From: Sphingobacteriales bacterium UTBCD1
GTDB lineage: Bacteria > Bacteroidota > Bacteroidia > Chitinophagales > Chitinophagaceae
Direction of reading: 5' to 3'
NCBI GenBank assembly: GCA_002066995.1
Contig: MWTC01000055.1
Coordinates: 1 to 64,000 of the forward strand
Length of the DNA stretch: 64,000 nucleotides
The position numbers were made by a program, and so were the translations under genes. The notes under the pieces were generated by a model, which saw nothing but the letters and a program-made list of their open reading frames with translations, did no database searches and was not told where the DNA came from. The first letter of the stretch is position 1, and each line of letters starts with the position of its first letter. This document shows, piece by piece, positions 35,640-45,511 of the stretch.

Positions 35640-36770
35640 TCAACTGCCGGCGCTAAGCTCCCAGATGACTCCCCGCTCCTTTAAATAATCCATCATAAAG
35701 TAAAAACACTGCTTATGGCTGCCAACCAGTTCCGGAGGAAACAAGCCTTTCTCCGTAAAAATATTCCTGGCAATTAACTGTACTGCTGCGGTGCAGGCAT
35801 AACCCGTGGTGCGGCTCATGGATGTGGTCTTAGACTTTGCATCATAGCGATCGAGCAAATTATATTCGATACGTTTGGGCGAACCATCTTTTTCTCCTTC
35901 AATGACCACTCTCATAATGGTGAATTCCTCCTCTTCATCTTCAAGCTTCCAGTCTCTGAATAAAATTTTTGATGAAAATCTTAAAGGGGAAATCTTCGTT
36001 CCGGCAAAGTCAATTTCCTTTTCATCAAAAAAACCAGCCTGCTTCAGGGCAATGATAAATTCAACATGTACGGGATACCGCAACGTTTTCTCTTTCATAT
36101 TGGGAATTCCCGGCATGGTAAATAATAAAGTCCTCAACCCGTCCGTATTGAAAGCTTCCAGCGTTCCTATATCATCAAAGTCAATATATTCACGATCACT
36201 CAGCGCCGGCCGGGTAATGATCTGGCCGTTTTCTTTCAGGCGGGCCGGCCTTGTATATTCTTCAATTACATCGATGGGAGAAAAAGGCGCTTTGTATTCA
36301 AAAGGTTTTTTCCTGATCTTCGGCAACCCGCCCACGTAACATTCAAAATTGTTTACTTTCATGTGCTCATGATAATGCCCAAGGATCAGGTTGCTCATGC
36401 CGGGAGCCACACCCATGTCCGTAATGGCTGTCACGTTTTTCTCTTTAGCTAATGCATCAAGCTGCAATGCATCTTCGGGATAAAAAGAAATATCAACAAC
36501 ATTTTTAGCGCAACGGATCACCGCTTTCAAAGCGTCAAATCCCATAAACCCCGGTACGGCAATGACTACAATACCGAAAGGAGAAAGCCATTCTTCATAC
36601 CGGCTGTACTGCTTCAGGTCAGCCTGATTAATTTCTACAGAAGAATTTCTTTTTTTCAGCAGCTGAAGATTTTTTTCATTGAGATCAAATGAGGTTACTT
36701 CAAACGAAGAAGCAAGATCAAGAGCTATTGACCCGCCCACCATTCCTGCGCCTAAAACTGCAATTTTCAT
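35640..36770 (-). CDS. Saccharopine dehydrogenase family protein (LYS9-like)
   Basis: A 376-residue NAD(P)-dependent enzyme. MKIAVLGAGMVGGSIALDLA is the Rossmann nucleotide-binding start, and TAITDMGVAPGMSNLILGHY is the conserved turn of the saccharopine dehydrogenase family. The C-terminal domain runs from about 130 (YVGGLPKIRKKPFEYKAPFS, then TTGYACTAAVQLIAR). The likely reaction is the glutamate-forming saccharopine dehydrogenase step of lysine breakdown, giving allysine. The probable partner enzyme (lysine-forming type) is at 61815. It stands alone, beside tRNA-Cys. Confidence 0.85.
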   Translation of the reverse strand: MKIAVLGAGMVGGSIALDLASSFEVTSFDLNEKNLQLLKKRNSSVEINQADLKQYSRYEEWLSPFGIVVIAVPGFMGFDALKAVIRCAKNVVDISFYPEDALQLDALAKEKNVTAITDMGVAPGMSNLILGHYHEHMKVNNFECYVGGLPKIRKKPFEYKAPFSPIDVIEEYTRPARLKENGQIITRPALSDREYIDFDDIGTLEAFNTDGLRTLLFTMPGIPNMKEKTLRYPVHVEFIIALKQAGFFDEKEIDFAGTKISPLRFSSKILFRDWKLEDEEEEFTIMRVVIEGEKDGSPKRIEYNLLDRYDAKSKTTSMSRTTGYACTAAVQLIARNIFTEKGLFPPELVGSHKQCFYFMMDYLKERGVIWELSAGS

Positions 36771-36913
36771 TGTAAAGAATTCATCGCAAAGGTCAGGAAA
36801 TCATTTTTAATTGGAAGAAAATGAAAATTAAAAAGTAAAATTAAAACAGGGGCAAGGGAAAACATTAACCGGGCTTATGAAGAATTGCAACCTTAGTTTA
36901 TTTTTATGAGAAG

Positions 36914-36984
36914 AGGTACCGAGCAGATTCGAACTGCTGTAGGAGGTTTTGCAGACCTCAGCCTAGCCACTCGGCCACGGTACC
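36914..36984 (-). tRNA. tRNA-Cys (anticodon GCA)
   Basis: The minus strand from 36984 reads GGTACCG and closes with CGGTACC plus discriminator T at 36914, a 7-bp acceptor stem. The anticodon loop CTGCAAA gives GCA, and the T arm holds GTTCGAATC. U73 is the usual tRNA-Cys discriminator. CCA is not encoded. Confidence 0.95.
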
Positions 36985-36995
36985 GTTCAGAAAAA

Positions 36996-37066
36996 TCAAA
37001 TTTTAAATTCCAAATAACAAATACCAAGCATCAAATACCAAAGATTAAATAATAAATATCAAAAAA
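36996..37066. repeat. AT-rich degenerate simple repeat
   Basis: Units like CCAAATAACAAATACCAA and CATCAAATACCAAA recur in this spacer between tRNA-Cys and the nucleoside phosphorylase gene. No gene is seen here. Part of a class of low-complexity spacers also found at 42231 and 6382. Confidence 0.5.
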
Positions 37067-37205
37067 CTTTTTAGTACTGAATTTCAGTCAATCTCAGATA
37101 CAACTTTACCCGGATTTCCGATTTCAGATTTTAGGGTTTAGTTTTGATTCTGAAAGCGGCCAAAGATACATTATTTGACCCATTGTTCATAAACGCTAAT
37201 AATAT

Positions 37206-38084
37206 ATGAATCGTATTGCAGAATCTGAATTAATTATCAATCCCCGGGGCGCTGTTTATCATCTTGATCTTCGCCCGGAGGAAATCGCCGGCACCGTTAT
37301 CACTGTTGGTGATCCTGACCGGGTGAGAGAAGTCAGTAAGCATTTTGACTCCGTCGAAGTCAGATCGCAGCACCGTGAATTCATCACTCATACGGGCTAT
37401 ATCGGTAAAAAAAGGATTACGGTCCTTTCCACAGGTATCGGGCCAGATAATATTGATATTGCGGTCAATGAACTTGATGCACTTGCAAATATTGATTTCA
37501 ATACACGCCAGATCAAATCCCGGCTTGTATCACTCAACATTATCAGGGTGGGCACCTCCGGCTCATTGCAGGGCGATATTCATGCGGATAGCCTTGTTGC
37601 CTCTACTCACGGGCTTGGCCTGGATAATCTTCTGAATTTTTACCGGATGGAACAAAATGAAGAAGAAAAACAATTACTGCACTCATTTGTTACACATACA
37701 CAAATGCACGGGCAAATGATCTTCCCTTATATCAGCAGTGCTTCGGCCTCTTTGATAAAACATTTTGTCAAAGGATTTCACCAGGGAATTACCGTCACCT
37801 GCCCGGGGTTTTATGGGCCCCAGGGAAGAGTGTTACGCCTCGGCATCCGCTATCCGCAATTGATAGACCGGCTGACTGATTTCCGCTTCGGGCCACATCG
37901 TATCTCCAACTTTGAAATGGAAACTTCAGCCATATACGGCCTGGGAAAACTATTAAATCATAATTGCCTTGCATTAAATGCGATCATTGCAGACAGGGTG
38001 AATAAACAATTTTCAAAATACCCCAAAGCTGCGGTGGAAAACCTGATCGTACGGACTTTAGAAATTTTTTCCGAACATATTTAA
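37206..38084 (+). CDS. Nucleoside phosphorylase (uridine phosphorylase-like)
   Basis: A 292-residue cytosolic enzyme of the PNP/UDP phosphorylase superfamily, which splits nucleosides with phosphate to base and ribose-1-phosphate. AGTVITVGDPDRVREVSKHF is the phosphate-binding start. GIGPDNIDIAVNELDAL and NIIRVGTSGSLQGDIHADSL form the active site. ISNFEMETSAIYGLGKLLNH holds the Glu-Met-Glu ribose-binding motif. It heads a plus-strand group with dapF and a NUDIX gene. Uridine phosphorylase is the closest type, though the exact base preference cannot be read. Confidence 0.9.
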   Translation: MNRIAESELIINPRGAVYHLDLRPEEIAGTVITVGDPDRVREVSKHFDSVEVRSQHREFITHTGYIGKKRITVLSTGIGPDNIDIAVNELDALANIDFNTRQIKSRLVSLNIIRVGTSGSLQGDIHADSLVASTHGLGLDNLLNFYRMEQNEEEKQLLHSFVTHTQMHGQMIFPYISSASASLIKHFVKGFHQGITVTCPGFYGPQGRVLRLGIRYPQLIDRLTDFRFGPHRISNFEMETSAIYGLGKLLNHNCLALNAIIADRVNKQFSKYPKAAVENLIVRTLEIFSEHI

Positions 38085-38101
38085 ATTTTGGAACAACGGC
38101 T

Positions 38102-38887
38102 ATGCAAGTAAAATTTTACAAATACCAGGGAACGGGCAATGACTTCATCATCCTGGACAACAGGGACAGGGCATATACTTCACTTAATGCAGAACAGATC
38201 CGAAGGCTGTGTGACCGTCGTTTTGGAATCGGTGCAGACGGCCTGATGATTCTGAACGAAAAAAAAGGATACGATTTTGAAATGAATTATTACAATTCTG
38301 ACGGTAAAGAAGGAAGCATGTGCGGCAATGGCGGACGTTGCATGGTCAAATTTGCATACCACCTCGGCATTCATAAAGATGTATATAAATTTCTTGCAGC
38401 AGATGGTGAACATGAAGCAGAAATTGACACCGATGGAACCGTATCGCTGAAAATGAAAGACGTAAAGGGAATAAAGAAATTTGAAAAGGATTTTTTGCTT
38501 GACACCGGCTCACCGCACTATGTAAAAATGGTTACTGATGTAACAAACACAAATGTAATCAAAGAAGGCAGCGAGATCCGCCACAGTGAAAAATTTGACA
38601 AAGAAGGTATCAATGTGAATTTTGTGGAAGTGTCCAACGATCCGGACCAGATCATCGTGCGCACTTATGAACGGGGCGTGGAAGACGAAACATATTCCTG
38701 CGGTACAGGCGTAACAGCTGCGGCGCTTGTTTTCTTTCACAATGAAGCAGGCTTCAATGAAGTGGAAGTAAAAACCCTGGGCGGCTCCCTTACTGTAGAA
38801 TACGACCGTTTCAATGACGGTCATTATGAAAATATCTGGCTTTGCGGCCCGGCAGAAAAAGTGTATGAAGGCATCATGGAGATCTGA
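38102..38887 (+). CDS. dapF: Diaminopimelate epimerase
   Basis: Interconverts LL- and meso-diaminopimelate for peptidoglycan and lysine synthesis. MQVKFYKYQGTGNDFIILDN is the standard start. The two catalytic cysteines are in GSMCGNGGRCMVKFA and TYSCGTGVTAAAL, and RRFGIGADGLMIL binds substrate. At 261 residues the length is normal. It lies 17 bp after the nucleoside phosphorylase gene and 24 bp before the NUDIX gene. Confidence 0.97.
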   Translation: MQVKFYKYQGTGNDFIILDNRDRAYTSLNAEQIRRLCDRRFGIGADGLMILNEKKGYDFEMNYYNSDGKEGSMCGNGGRCMVKFAYHLGIHKDVYKFLAADGEHEAEIDTDGTVSLKMKDVKGIKKFEKDFLLDTGSPHYVKMVTDVTNTNVIKEGSEIRHSEKFDKEGINVNFVEVSNDPDQIIVRTYERGVEDETYSCGTGVTAAALVFFHNEAGFNEVEVKTLGGSLTVEYDRFNDGHYENIWLCGPAEKVYEGIMEI

Positions 38888-38911
38888 TCATTCTTAACCT
38901 TAAAAAAGAAA

Positions 38912-39376
38912 ATGTTCAACATAAGAGTTTACGGAGTTCTTATCAATGAAATGAAGCAGGTGATGCTGAGTGATGAATATGTCCGGGGAAGGCTTTTCAC
39001 AAAATTCCCGGGAGGGGGAATGGAATTCGGGGAAGGAACGAAGGATTGCCTGAAAAGAGAATTAAAAGAAGAGCTGGAAATCGAATTTGAAATCGGGGAG
39101 CATATCTACACAACAGATTATTTCCAGATGTCCGCTTTCAACCCCGAAGACCAGATAGTGTCCATTTACTATTATATAAAAGCGCTGGAGCCTTTCAAAG
39201 TTCCGGTTCACACAAAAAAATTCGACTTCAGCAAAGAGCAACTGGAAGAATATGAGAAGACCAAAGAGATCGAATCGATCCGCTTTATTGACCTGAAATT
39301 CTTTTCTTCACAAAGCGTCACCTTGCCTATTGATAAAATAGTTGCTGACATCATCAGGCAAAAAAACAAACCCTGA
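38912..39376 (+). CDS. NUDIX hydrolase
   Basis: A 154-residue pyrophosphohydrolase. The Nudix box is intact: GGGMEFGEGTKDCLKRELKE followed by ELEIEF (GX5EX7REUXEEXGU form with Ile for the last Gly-type position). Substrate is unknown; the family cleaves nucleotide-sugar or other X-linked diphosphates. It follows dapF by 24 bp and is probably co-transcribed. Confidence 0.88.
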   Translation: MFNIRVYGVLINEMKQVMLSDEYVRGRLFTKFPGGGMEFGEGTKDCLKRELKEELEIEFEIGEHIYTTDYFQMSAFNPEDQIVSIYYYIKALEPFKVPVHTKKFDFSKEQLEEYEKTKEIESIRFIDLKFFSSQSVTLPIDKIVADIIRQKNKP

Positions 39377-39397
39377 TCATCTCTCCGGAATTATTTT

Positions 39398-39703
39398 TCA
39401 GTACGCAACAGGATGGTCATACTGGAAAAATATGTAATAAGCAAGGGATGCAAGAAACAGAACATTCGCCAGCACCAGCCATAAAGGCACACTGTCTTTC
39501 AGTTTTCTTTTAGTGAATAAAATAGCCAGGTAACAAATATTGGTGACCGGCACTATGATCAGGCCTATGAAATACCCTATGACGATAATGGTGGAAGTGG
39601 TGACTTCATCATGTGTCCAGTTATAAACCCGCAATGAAATGGACAGGAGGAAAAAAAATCCGCAGATGAACGAAAGTCGTGATAAAAATAAAAGCCAGCG
39701 CAT
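39398..39703 (-). CDS. Small membrane protein
   Basis: A 101-residue protein with three likely membrane helices (LLFLSRLSFICGFFFLLSIS, IIVIGYFIGLIIVPVTNICY and VLANVLFLASLAYYIFF). Function not recognised. It is convergent with the NUDIX gene and divergent from the YfhO-like gene. The start ATG at 39703 gives a first helix directly at the N-terminus, as expected. Confidence 0.7.
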   Translation of the reverse strand: MRWLLFLSRLSFICGFFFLLSISLRVYNWTHDEVTTSTIIVIGYFIGLIIVPVTNICYLAILFTKRKLKDSVPLWLVLANVLFLASLAYYIFFQYDHPVAY

Positions 39704-39756
39704 GAACGATTTTCGTGTAAAATAGCATTATTTTGTCAGCCTAATATCGCTCCTGT

Positions 39757-42237
39757 ATGAAAAGTCCGTTATTAAAAAAGGCCATTCCCCATCTTATTGC
39801 AATCGTCCTGTTTCTCATCATATCCGTTTTGTTCTGCAAACCTGCTTTGGAAGGCAATGTATTGAATCAAAGCGATATCTCCGGGTGGAAAGGAATGGCT
39901 CAGAATTCTTTTGAATACAAAGAGGTGCATGGGCATTTCCCATTGTGGAATCCCAATCTTTTCAGCGGTATGCCCAACTACCAGATTGCCATGGATGGAA
40001 AATCCATCCTGCCGAATCTCAATGTAATTTTTACCCTTGGTTTGCCCAAGCCAATAAATTTTTTCTTCCTTGCCTGTATCAGTTTTTATATTCTATGCCT
40101 GGTGTTAGGCGCAAATACGGTGGTCGCTATCATGGGAAGCCTAGCATTTGCATTTTCCACCTACAATCCCATTATCATCAGCGTGGGCCATGAAACAAAA
40201 ATGTTTGCCATTGCCTATATGCCGGCATTGATGGCAGGCCTGTTACTGACCTATGAAAAAAAATACTGGATAGGGTTGGCATTGACCACCGTAGCCACTT
40301 ATATGGAAATTGCAGTCAATCACCCGCAAATTAATTTTTACTTTTTTCTTGTTGCCATTGCTGTCACCATTGCGTATGCCATCACCTGGATACGGAAAAA
40401 AGAATGGAAACACCTGATCATTGCCGGTTGTACTACAGCCATTGCAGCTATTGCGGGCATAGGAGGTTCTGCCATGAGCCTGATGGTGAATTCAGAATAT
40501 GTGAAAGCAACAATGCGTGGCGGAAAAGATATTTCCATTGAAGACGGAAAAGTCAGCGCTGCAAAAACTACAGGACTTGATGCTGATTATGCACTCAGGT
40601 GGAGCATCAGCAAACCGGAAGCAACAGTACTCCTGATGCCGGAAGCATTTGGCGGGAGCAGCGGTAAATCATTGAGCGAAAATTCTCATGTTGTGGAAAA
40701 GCTTGCCTCCAAAGGTGTGCCCGAAGCACAAGCCATGCAGGTGGCTACAAGCCTGCCAAAATACTGGGGAGGAATGTCTGATCCTTCGGAAACAACAGCC
40801 GGCCCGCCCTATACCGGCGTAATTATCTGCCTTCTTGCATTGATAGGATTTGTAATCGTTAAAAAGCCTATCCGGTGGGCATTGCTTGCTGTTACTGTCC
40901 TTTCCATATTGATGGCCTGGGGAAAATATTTTGAGGGATTCAATATTTTTTTATTCGAACACCTCCCGCTGCTGAATAAATTCAGGGCGCCATCCATGAC
41001 CCTGGTGATTGCTGAATTTACATTGCCTTTTATGGCAGTACTGGGCATGCAGCAAATTTTATTTCAGGATAAAAGCAGGGAATTGCTGCAGGCGGATTTT
41101 AAAAAAATATTGTATGCTACGGGCAGCCTCTTTGCTTTATTGATATTGATGTACCTGATGATGGATTACAACACTGCCATTGACAAACAGATTATCGCAG
41201 GCTACACTGATAAAAACGGCAGTGATGAGTTCGGGAGAATTATCGTGGACGGAATGAAAGCAGACCGCCGGGCAATGTTTGGCGGGCAGATACTCCGCAC
41301 CCTGGCTTTTGCGGCTTTAGTTACCGGAATTCTTTACTTATATATAAAAAATAAAATCAAACCTCTGATAGTCTCTGTTGTATTGGGTTTAATATGCATC
41401 ACAGACCTGCTTGTAGTGGATAAGGGATATCTCAATGATGATAATTTTGAATCAGCTGATGCGATCACCGCACAGAACTTCACTCCCACCGCTATTGACA
41501 AGCAGATCATGCAGGACAAAGATCCTGACTTCAGGGTGTTTGACCTTGCAAGCGGAAATCCTTATACCGAATCCAGGACTTCATATTTCTTTAAGTCGGT
41601 AGGAGGATACCATCCCGCCAAGCTTCGTATTTACCAGGATATCATTGATAAATATTTATCAGGACCTTTCAATCAGAATGTGCTGAACATGCTGAACACA
41701 AAATATATGATCACCAGGAATCAGCAGAACAATCAGCCGCTGCTGGTACCCAACCCGGATGCATACGGGCCTGTATGGCTGGTAAAAAATGTAAAGCTGG
41801 TGAATGGCCTTGTTGAAGAAATGGATGCCATCGGAACTACAGACCTGAAGGATACAGCGGTTGTAGAAACCAATTTCAGCAAATTTGTTACACAGCCTCA
41901 ATGGGATTCTTCTTCTTCCATCAAGCTGACACATTTTGACAATGACACCATGACCTATTCATTTGAAGGCGATAAGCCACAGTTTGCCGTATTCAGCGAG
42001 ATCTATTATCCTTTCGGATGGAATGCCTATATAGACGGTCAAAAAGTTGATTATTGTAAAGCAAACTATGTACTCAGGGGATTATCATTGCCGGCAGGAA
42101 AGCATGAGGTGAAATTTATTTTTGAACCGGAATCGTATAAGAAAGGATTGAAGCTGGGATATATCTCCTCTTATCTCATACTGATCTTTTTTGTGGGAGG
42201 AATTTTCATGCAATGGAGACAAGGGGCTAAAAGTTGA
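39757..42237 (+). CDS. YfhO-like multi-pass membrane protein
   Basis: An 826-residue inner-membrane protein with an N-terminal helix (AIPHLIAIVLFLIISVLFC), a first loop (FPLWNPNLFSGMPNYQIAMD) and many further helices, a C-terminal soluble domain (from about 600) and a last helix (GYISSYLILIFFVGGIFM). This is the plan of the YfhO family, GT-C-fold glycosyltransferases thought to move sugars from lipid carriers onto cell-envelope polymers or proteins. YFKSVGGYHPAKLRIYQDII is a typical conserved segment. It opens the surface-polysaccharide region and is followed by a glycosyltransferase. Confidence 0.88.
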   Translation: MKSPLLKKAIPHLIAIVLFLIISVLFCKPALEGNVLNQSDISGWKGMAQNSFEYKEVHGHFPLWNPNLFSGMPNYQIAMDGKSILPNLNVIFTLGLPKPINFFFLACISFYILCLVLGANTVVAIMGSLAFAFSTYNPIIISVGHETKMFAIAYMPALMAGLLLTYEKKYWIGLALTTVATYMEIAVNHPQINFYFFLVAIAVTIAYAITWIRKKEWKHLIIAGCTTAIAAIAGIGGSAMSLMVNSEYVKATMRGGKDISIEDGKVSAAKTTGLDADYALRWSISKPEATVLLMPEAFGGSSGKSLSENSHVVEKLASKGVPEAQAMQVATSLPKYWGGMSDPSETTAGPPYTGVIICLLALIGFVIVKKPIRWALLAVTVLSILMAWGKYFEGFNIFLFEHLPLLNKFRAPSMTLVIAEFTLPFMAVLGMQQILFQDKSRELLQADFKKILYATGSLFALLILMYLMMDYNTAIDKQIIAGYTDKNGSDEFGRIIVDGMKADRRAMFGGQILRTLAFAALVTGILYLYIKNKIKPLIVSVVLGLICITDLLVVDKGYLNDDNFESADAITAQNFTPTAIDKQIMQDKDPDFRVFDLASGNPYTESRTSYFFKSVGGYHPAKLRIYQDIIDKYLSGPFNQNVLNMLNTKYMITRNQQNNQPLLVPNPDAYGPVWLVKNVKLVNGLVEEMDAIGTTDLKDTAVVETNFSKFVTQPQWDSSSSIKLTHFDNDTMTYSFEGDKPQFAVFSEIYYPFGWNAYIDGQKVDYCKANYVLRGLSLPAGKHEVKFIFEPESYKKGLKLGYISSYLILIFFVGGIFMQWRQGAKS

Positions 42238-42283
42238 GCGTTGAAAATTGAATATTGATTGTTGAGTCTTTACGCTCAACAAT
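42231..42283. repeat. Simple repeat and hairpin after the YfhO-like gene
   Basis: TTGAGCGTTGAAAATTGAAT-type units overlap the stop codon and lead into a perfect 9-bp stem, ATTGTTGAG (42258-42266) and CTCAACAAT (42275-42283), with an 8-nt loop. No T-run follows, so it is at best a weak terminator. Confidence 0.5.
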
Positions 42284-42359
42284 AATGAGAAATAAATCAG
42301 CAGTCGTTTGTCTAAACGGAAGTATATTAAAATATTCGGGATAAAATCTGAGATGAGCA

Positions 42360-43490
42360 TTGAAGAAAGTACTTGATATAGTTCCCTATCCATTTCTTCC
42401 CTGGTTTTCGGGCGGGCAAAAATCAATCGGCCAGTTCCTGGAATTTTTAGGATCGGAAACAGATCTGACCGTAGCCGGAACCGTAACCAACGACTGGACG
42501 CATGCCAGGAATTATTCGGGCATTCCGCTCCTGAAAAAAGGATCTTCACGCTATTGGGACCTGTCACTGATCCGGAGTATCACATCGCTGATAAAGAAAA
42601 ATAATTATGATGCCGTGATCTGGGAACATCCTTATTACTGGTGGCTGGCAAAAAGGATAAGGAAAAGGACAGGTGCCAAAACCATTTTTCACACTCACAA
42701 CATCGAATACCTCCGGTTTAAATCGAACGGGAAATGGTGGTGGCCGGTCTTAAGAAATTATGAAAGAAGTTGTTTCAGGGGAGCCGATATTGTTTTCTTT
42801 ATTTCGGATGATGACCGTGAGTTTGCCATCAGCAAATGGAAGATTGATCCGGCAAAATGTTTTACCATTCCTTTCGGGGTGCCCATAAAAGAATTCCCCG
42901 CCGATAAACAGGAATGTAAGAGAAAGTTAGCAGCCATTCACGGAATCGGTGAAGATGAAAAGATATTCCTCTTCAATGGCCTGCTGGGTTACAAGCCTAA
43001 TCTGGATGCAGTGCTGGCAATATTGAAAAATATCAATCCCATACTTCGGGAAAAAGCAGATTTTAAATATAAGATCATCCTGTGCGGAAAGGGCCTGCCT
43101 GAAGAATACAATGGCTTAAAAGACTATTCGGATAAAAATATCATTCATGCCGGATTTGTGGATGATATTGAAATGTATTTTAAAGGTTCCGACCTTTTCT
43201 TAAACCCCGTCTTAAGCGGAGGAGGCATCAAAACAAAGATGGTGGAATCCATTGCGTTTGGGACAACGGTGATCTCCACCGCCAACGGAGCCATTGGTAT
43301 TGATAAAAAGTTCTGCGGTGAAAAGCTGATCGTCATCCCCGATAATGACTGGGATGGATTTGCTGAGGCGGTAATCAGAAACGTTCAAGCTAATTCGATC
43401 ACTCCTTCCGAATATTATGAGCACTACTATTGGGGAAGTATAGTGAAGAGGGCGGTGGAGGCGGTGGATCAGTGTATCAGCGTTCGATAG
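42360..43490 (+). CDS. Glycosyltransferase, family 4-like
   Basis: A 376-residue GT-B glycosyltransferase for surface polysaccharide. The N-terminal domain starts MKKVLDIVPYPFLPWFSGGQ and contains TIFHTHNIEYLRFKSNGKWW. The C-terminal donor domain has FLFNGLLGYKPNLDAVLAIL and the donor-binding segment LFLNPVLSGGGIKTKMVESI, then AFGTTVIST. The start is a TTG at 42360; the nearest ATG is out of frame. The 3' end overlaps that of the convergent family 2 glycosyltransferase by 14 bp. Confidence 0.9.
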   Translation: MKKVLDIVPYPFLPWFSGGQKSIGQFLEFLGSETDLTVAGTVTNDWTHARNYSGIPLLKKGSSRYWDLSLIRSITSLIKKNNYDAVIWEHPYYWWLAKRIRKRTGAKTIFHTHNIEYLRFKSNGKWWWPVLRNYERSCFRGADIVFFISDDDREFAISKWKIDPAKCFTIPFGVPIKEFPADKQECKRKLAAIHGIGEDEKIFLFNGLLGYKPNLDAVLAILKNINPILREKADFKYKIILCGKGLPEEYNGLKDYSDKNIIHAGFVDDIEMYFKGSDLFLNPVLSGGGIKTKMVESIAFGTTVISTANGAIGIDKKFCGEKLIVIPDNDWDGFAEAVIRNVQANSITPSEYYEHYYWGSIVKRAVEAVDQCISVR

Positions 43491-44364
43491 AGACACTAAA
43501 TCCATCTCTCATTCCGCTGATCAGTTTTTCTCTTCTGGTCCGGTCATATTTGAGCCAGTAAGCTATCCTGCTTATGAACATGTAGAGCAGTGAAAAGTAT
43601 TTAAAAAAGCCTTTGAAATTTTTCCTGATAAAATAGATCTTGTTCCGGCTTGAAAAATAAACATAGAAGGGAGATTCGGCGCCGGCAAGGGCGGACACTT
43701 TGTGCAATATATAGAGTGAAGGCTCGTAAAATAATTTATACCCGGCTTTCCCTGCACGGTAAACAAAATCCGTATCATCATAATACGCAAAGTATTTTTC
43801 ATCCATAAAACCGACTTTTCCAAAAACATCTTTTCTGATCAGCATGAAACAGGTCGGGGCATAACTCACATATCCGGCAACATCATATTTCGGAGCATCT
43901 TTTTTATTATACCCGTAATGAACACCGAGTGCCCGGAACTTATCAATATATCCTCCTGCCATCCATATCTTTTCCCCGGGATAATAAAATATCTTCGGCA
44001 CGATCAGGCTTTCATTTTTTTCTTTTGAAATAGTCAACATCTTTCTGAATGTAAAAGTCTGCGGGATCTCAATATCATTATTCAGGAGCAAAACATGGGT
44101 ACAACCATCATTGAGGGCAGCTTTGATCCCGATATTATTTCCTTCAGCTACACCTACATTGGTTTCATTTCTTATATGCCTGATTTCATTTACAGGAAAC
44201 TTTGTTAGCAGCAACCAGAGAAGAGCTTCAGTTCTTTCATCGGGAGAATTGTCTATCAGGTACAGGCAATAATCTTTGAAATCCTGAGAAGAAATGCTTT
44301 TGAAAAAACCTTCCAGCACTTCATCGCTTTTATACAAAACCGTAACCAATCCGATTTTTGACAT
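43477..44364 (-). CDS. Glycosyltransferase family 2
   Basis: A 295-residue GT-A enzyme adding a sugar to a lipid-linked glycan. IGLVTVLYKSDEVLEGFFKS opens the fold. NVGVAEGNNIGIKAALNDGC and VLLLNNDIEIP (the DxD-equivalent) bind the nucleotide sugar. KYFAYYDDTDFVYRAGKAGY carries the catalytic acidic residues (DDTDF) in the pattern of rhamnosyltransferase-like proteins. A C-terminal amphipathic segment (FFKYFSLLYMFISRIAYWLK) probably holds it to the membrane. It lies 6 bp after the epimerase gene. Confidence 0.92.
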   Translation of the reverse strand: MSKIGLVTVLYKSDEVLEGFFKSISSQDFKDYCLYLIDNSPDERTEALLWLLLTKFPVNEIRHIRNETNVGVAEGNNIGIKAALNDGCTHVLLLNNDIEIPQTFTFRKMLTISKEKNESLIVPKIFYYPGEKIWMAGGYIDKFRALGVHYGYNKKDAPKYDVAGYVSYAPTCFMLIRKDVFGKVGFMDEKYFAYYDDTDFVYRAGKAGYKLFYEPSLYILHKVSALAGAESPFYVYFSSRNKIYFIRKNFKGFFKYFSLLYMFISRIAYWLKYDRTRREKLISGMRDGFSVSIER

Positions 44365-44370
44365 AAAGAA

Positions 44371-45507
44371 TTATTTCAACAGGCCTTTTGCTTTCATCTC
44401 TTTCAATGAATCTTCATATCCTGATCTCTGAATTTTTTGCTCCTTCACCCAATTAGTAAACCTCCTGATCCCTTCTTCAAATTTCACAGAAGGAGAATAA
44501 CCCAGAATTTTATTGATCCTGGTTATGTCGGCATAGTTATGGCGGATATCTCCCAACCGGTAATTGCCCGTTACCTGAAGAGGAACTTCGATACCATAAT
44601 TCCTGGTCAATGTTCTGGCAATATCAAGCACGGATACAGGCTCTCCGGACCCCACATTGAATACATTGTGGTTTGCTTCTTCTTTCTCTATTCCAAGTAT
44701 TGTGGCATTGACAACATCATCTATATAAACAAAATCCCTGCTCTCTTTCCCGTCTTCAAAAATATTGATGGGCAAATGGTTCCTGATGTTTGTCGAAAAA
44801 ATCGAAAGTATCCCTGTATAAGGATTCGAAAGCGACTGACCCGGCCCGTACACATTCTGATAACGGAAAGCCACCGGTGCAATATTCATTGATGCGCAAA
44901 TAACCATCACCATTTGTTCCTGGTTATACTTTGTGATCCCGTAAACCGATGAAGGATGAATTTTCGATTCTTCATCGGTTGCTTCAAGCCTTAACGGAGA
45001 TTTTGTTCCCGGATAAGTGACCTCAAAATTCCCTTTATCCATTTCTGCAGGAGTCCTTGAAGAAGGATATACAAAACCAAGCTCAGGCGAAAAATATTTC
45101 CCCTCTCCATATATTGCCCTCGATGAAGCAACGATCACTTTCTTCACCTGATGATCTTTATTGACCAGATGATCCAGCATGATAGCTGTGCCACCGATAT
45201 TGACCTTTGTATAATGCTCCACACGGTACATGGACTGCCCCGTGCCTGTTTCAGCGGCAAGATGCACTATGATCTCATTATCGCCTATCGCCTTCTGCCA
45301 GGATGAATGTTCCGTAACATCTCCCTTTATAAATTGCACTTTTTCTTTTAAAGAAAGATAAAGCGGGGATTCCATCTCCGGATCTTTGCCATGCACCTGT
45401 TCCGATAAATTATCCAATACAGTAACTTCATACCCCTTTTTACAAAGCTCCAAAGCAAGTTTTGAACCAATAAATCCTGCGCCTCCTGTAATTAATATTT
45501 TTTTCAT
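44371..45507 (-). CDS. NAD-dependent sugar-nucleotide epimerase/dehydratase
   Basis: A 378-residue extended-SDR enzyme. MKKILITGGAGFIGSKLALE is the NAD-binding GxxGxxG start, HLAAETGTGQSMYRVEHYTK and SSVYGITKYNQEQM give the catalytic Tyr-Lys pair (YxxxK), and VAFRYQNVYGPGQSLSNPYT with SRDFVYIDDVVNATI complete the family pattern. TVLDNLSEQVHG resembles dTDP-L-rhamnose 4-epimerases, so a 6-deoxy-hexose nucleotide is a plausible substrate, not proven. It lies between an acetyltransferase (4 bp upstream) and a family 2 glycosyltransferase. Confidence 0.92.
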   Translation of the reverse strand: MKKILITGGAGFIGSKLALELCKKGYEVTVLDNLSEQVHGKDPEMESPLYLSLKEKVQFIKGDVTEHSSWQKAIGDNEIIVHLAAETGTGQSMYRVEHYTKVNIGGTAIMLDHLVNKDHQVKKVIVASSRAIYGEGKYFSPELGFVYPSSRTPAEMDKGNFEVTYPGTKSPLRLEATDEESKIHPSSVYGITKYNQEQMVMVICASMNIAPVAFRYQNVYGPGQSLSNPYTGILSIFSTNIRNHLPINIFEDGKESRDFVYIDDVVNATILGIEKEEANHNVFNVGSGEPVSVLDIARTLTRNYGIEVPLQVTGNYRLGDIRHNYADITRINKILGYSPSVKFEEGIRRFTNWVKEQKIQRSGYEDSLKEMKAKGLLK

Positions 45508-45511
45508 CAGT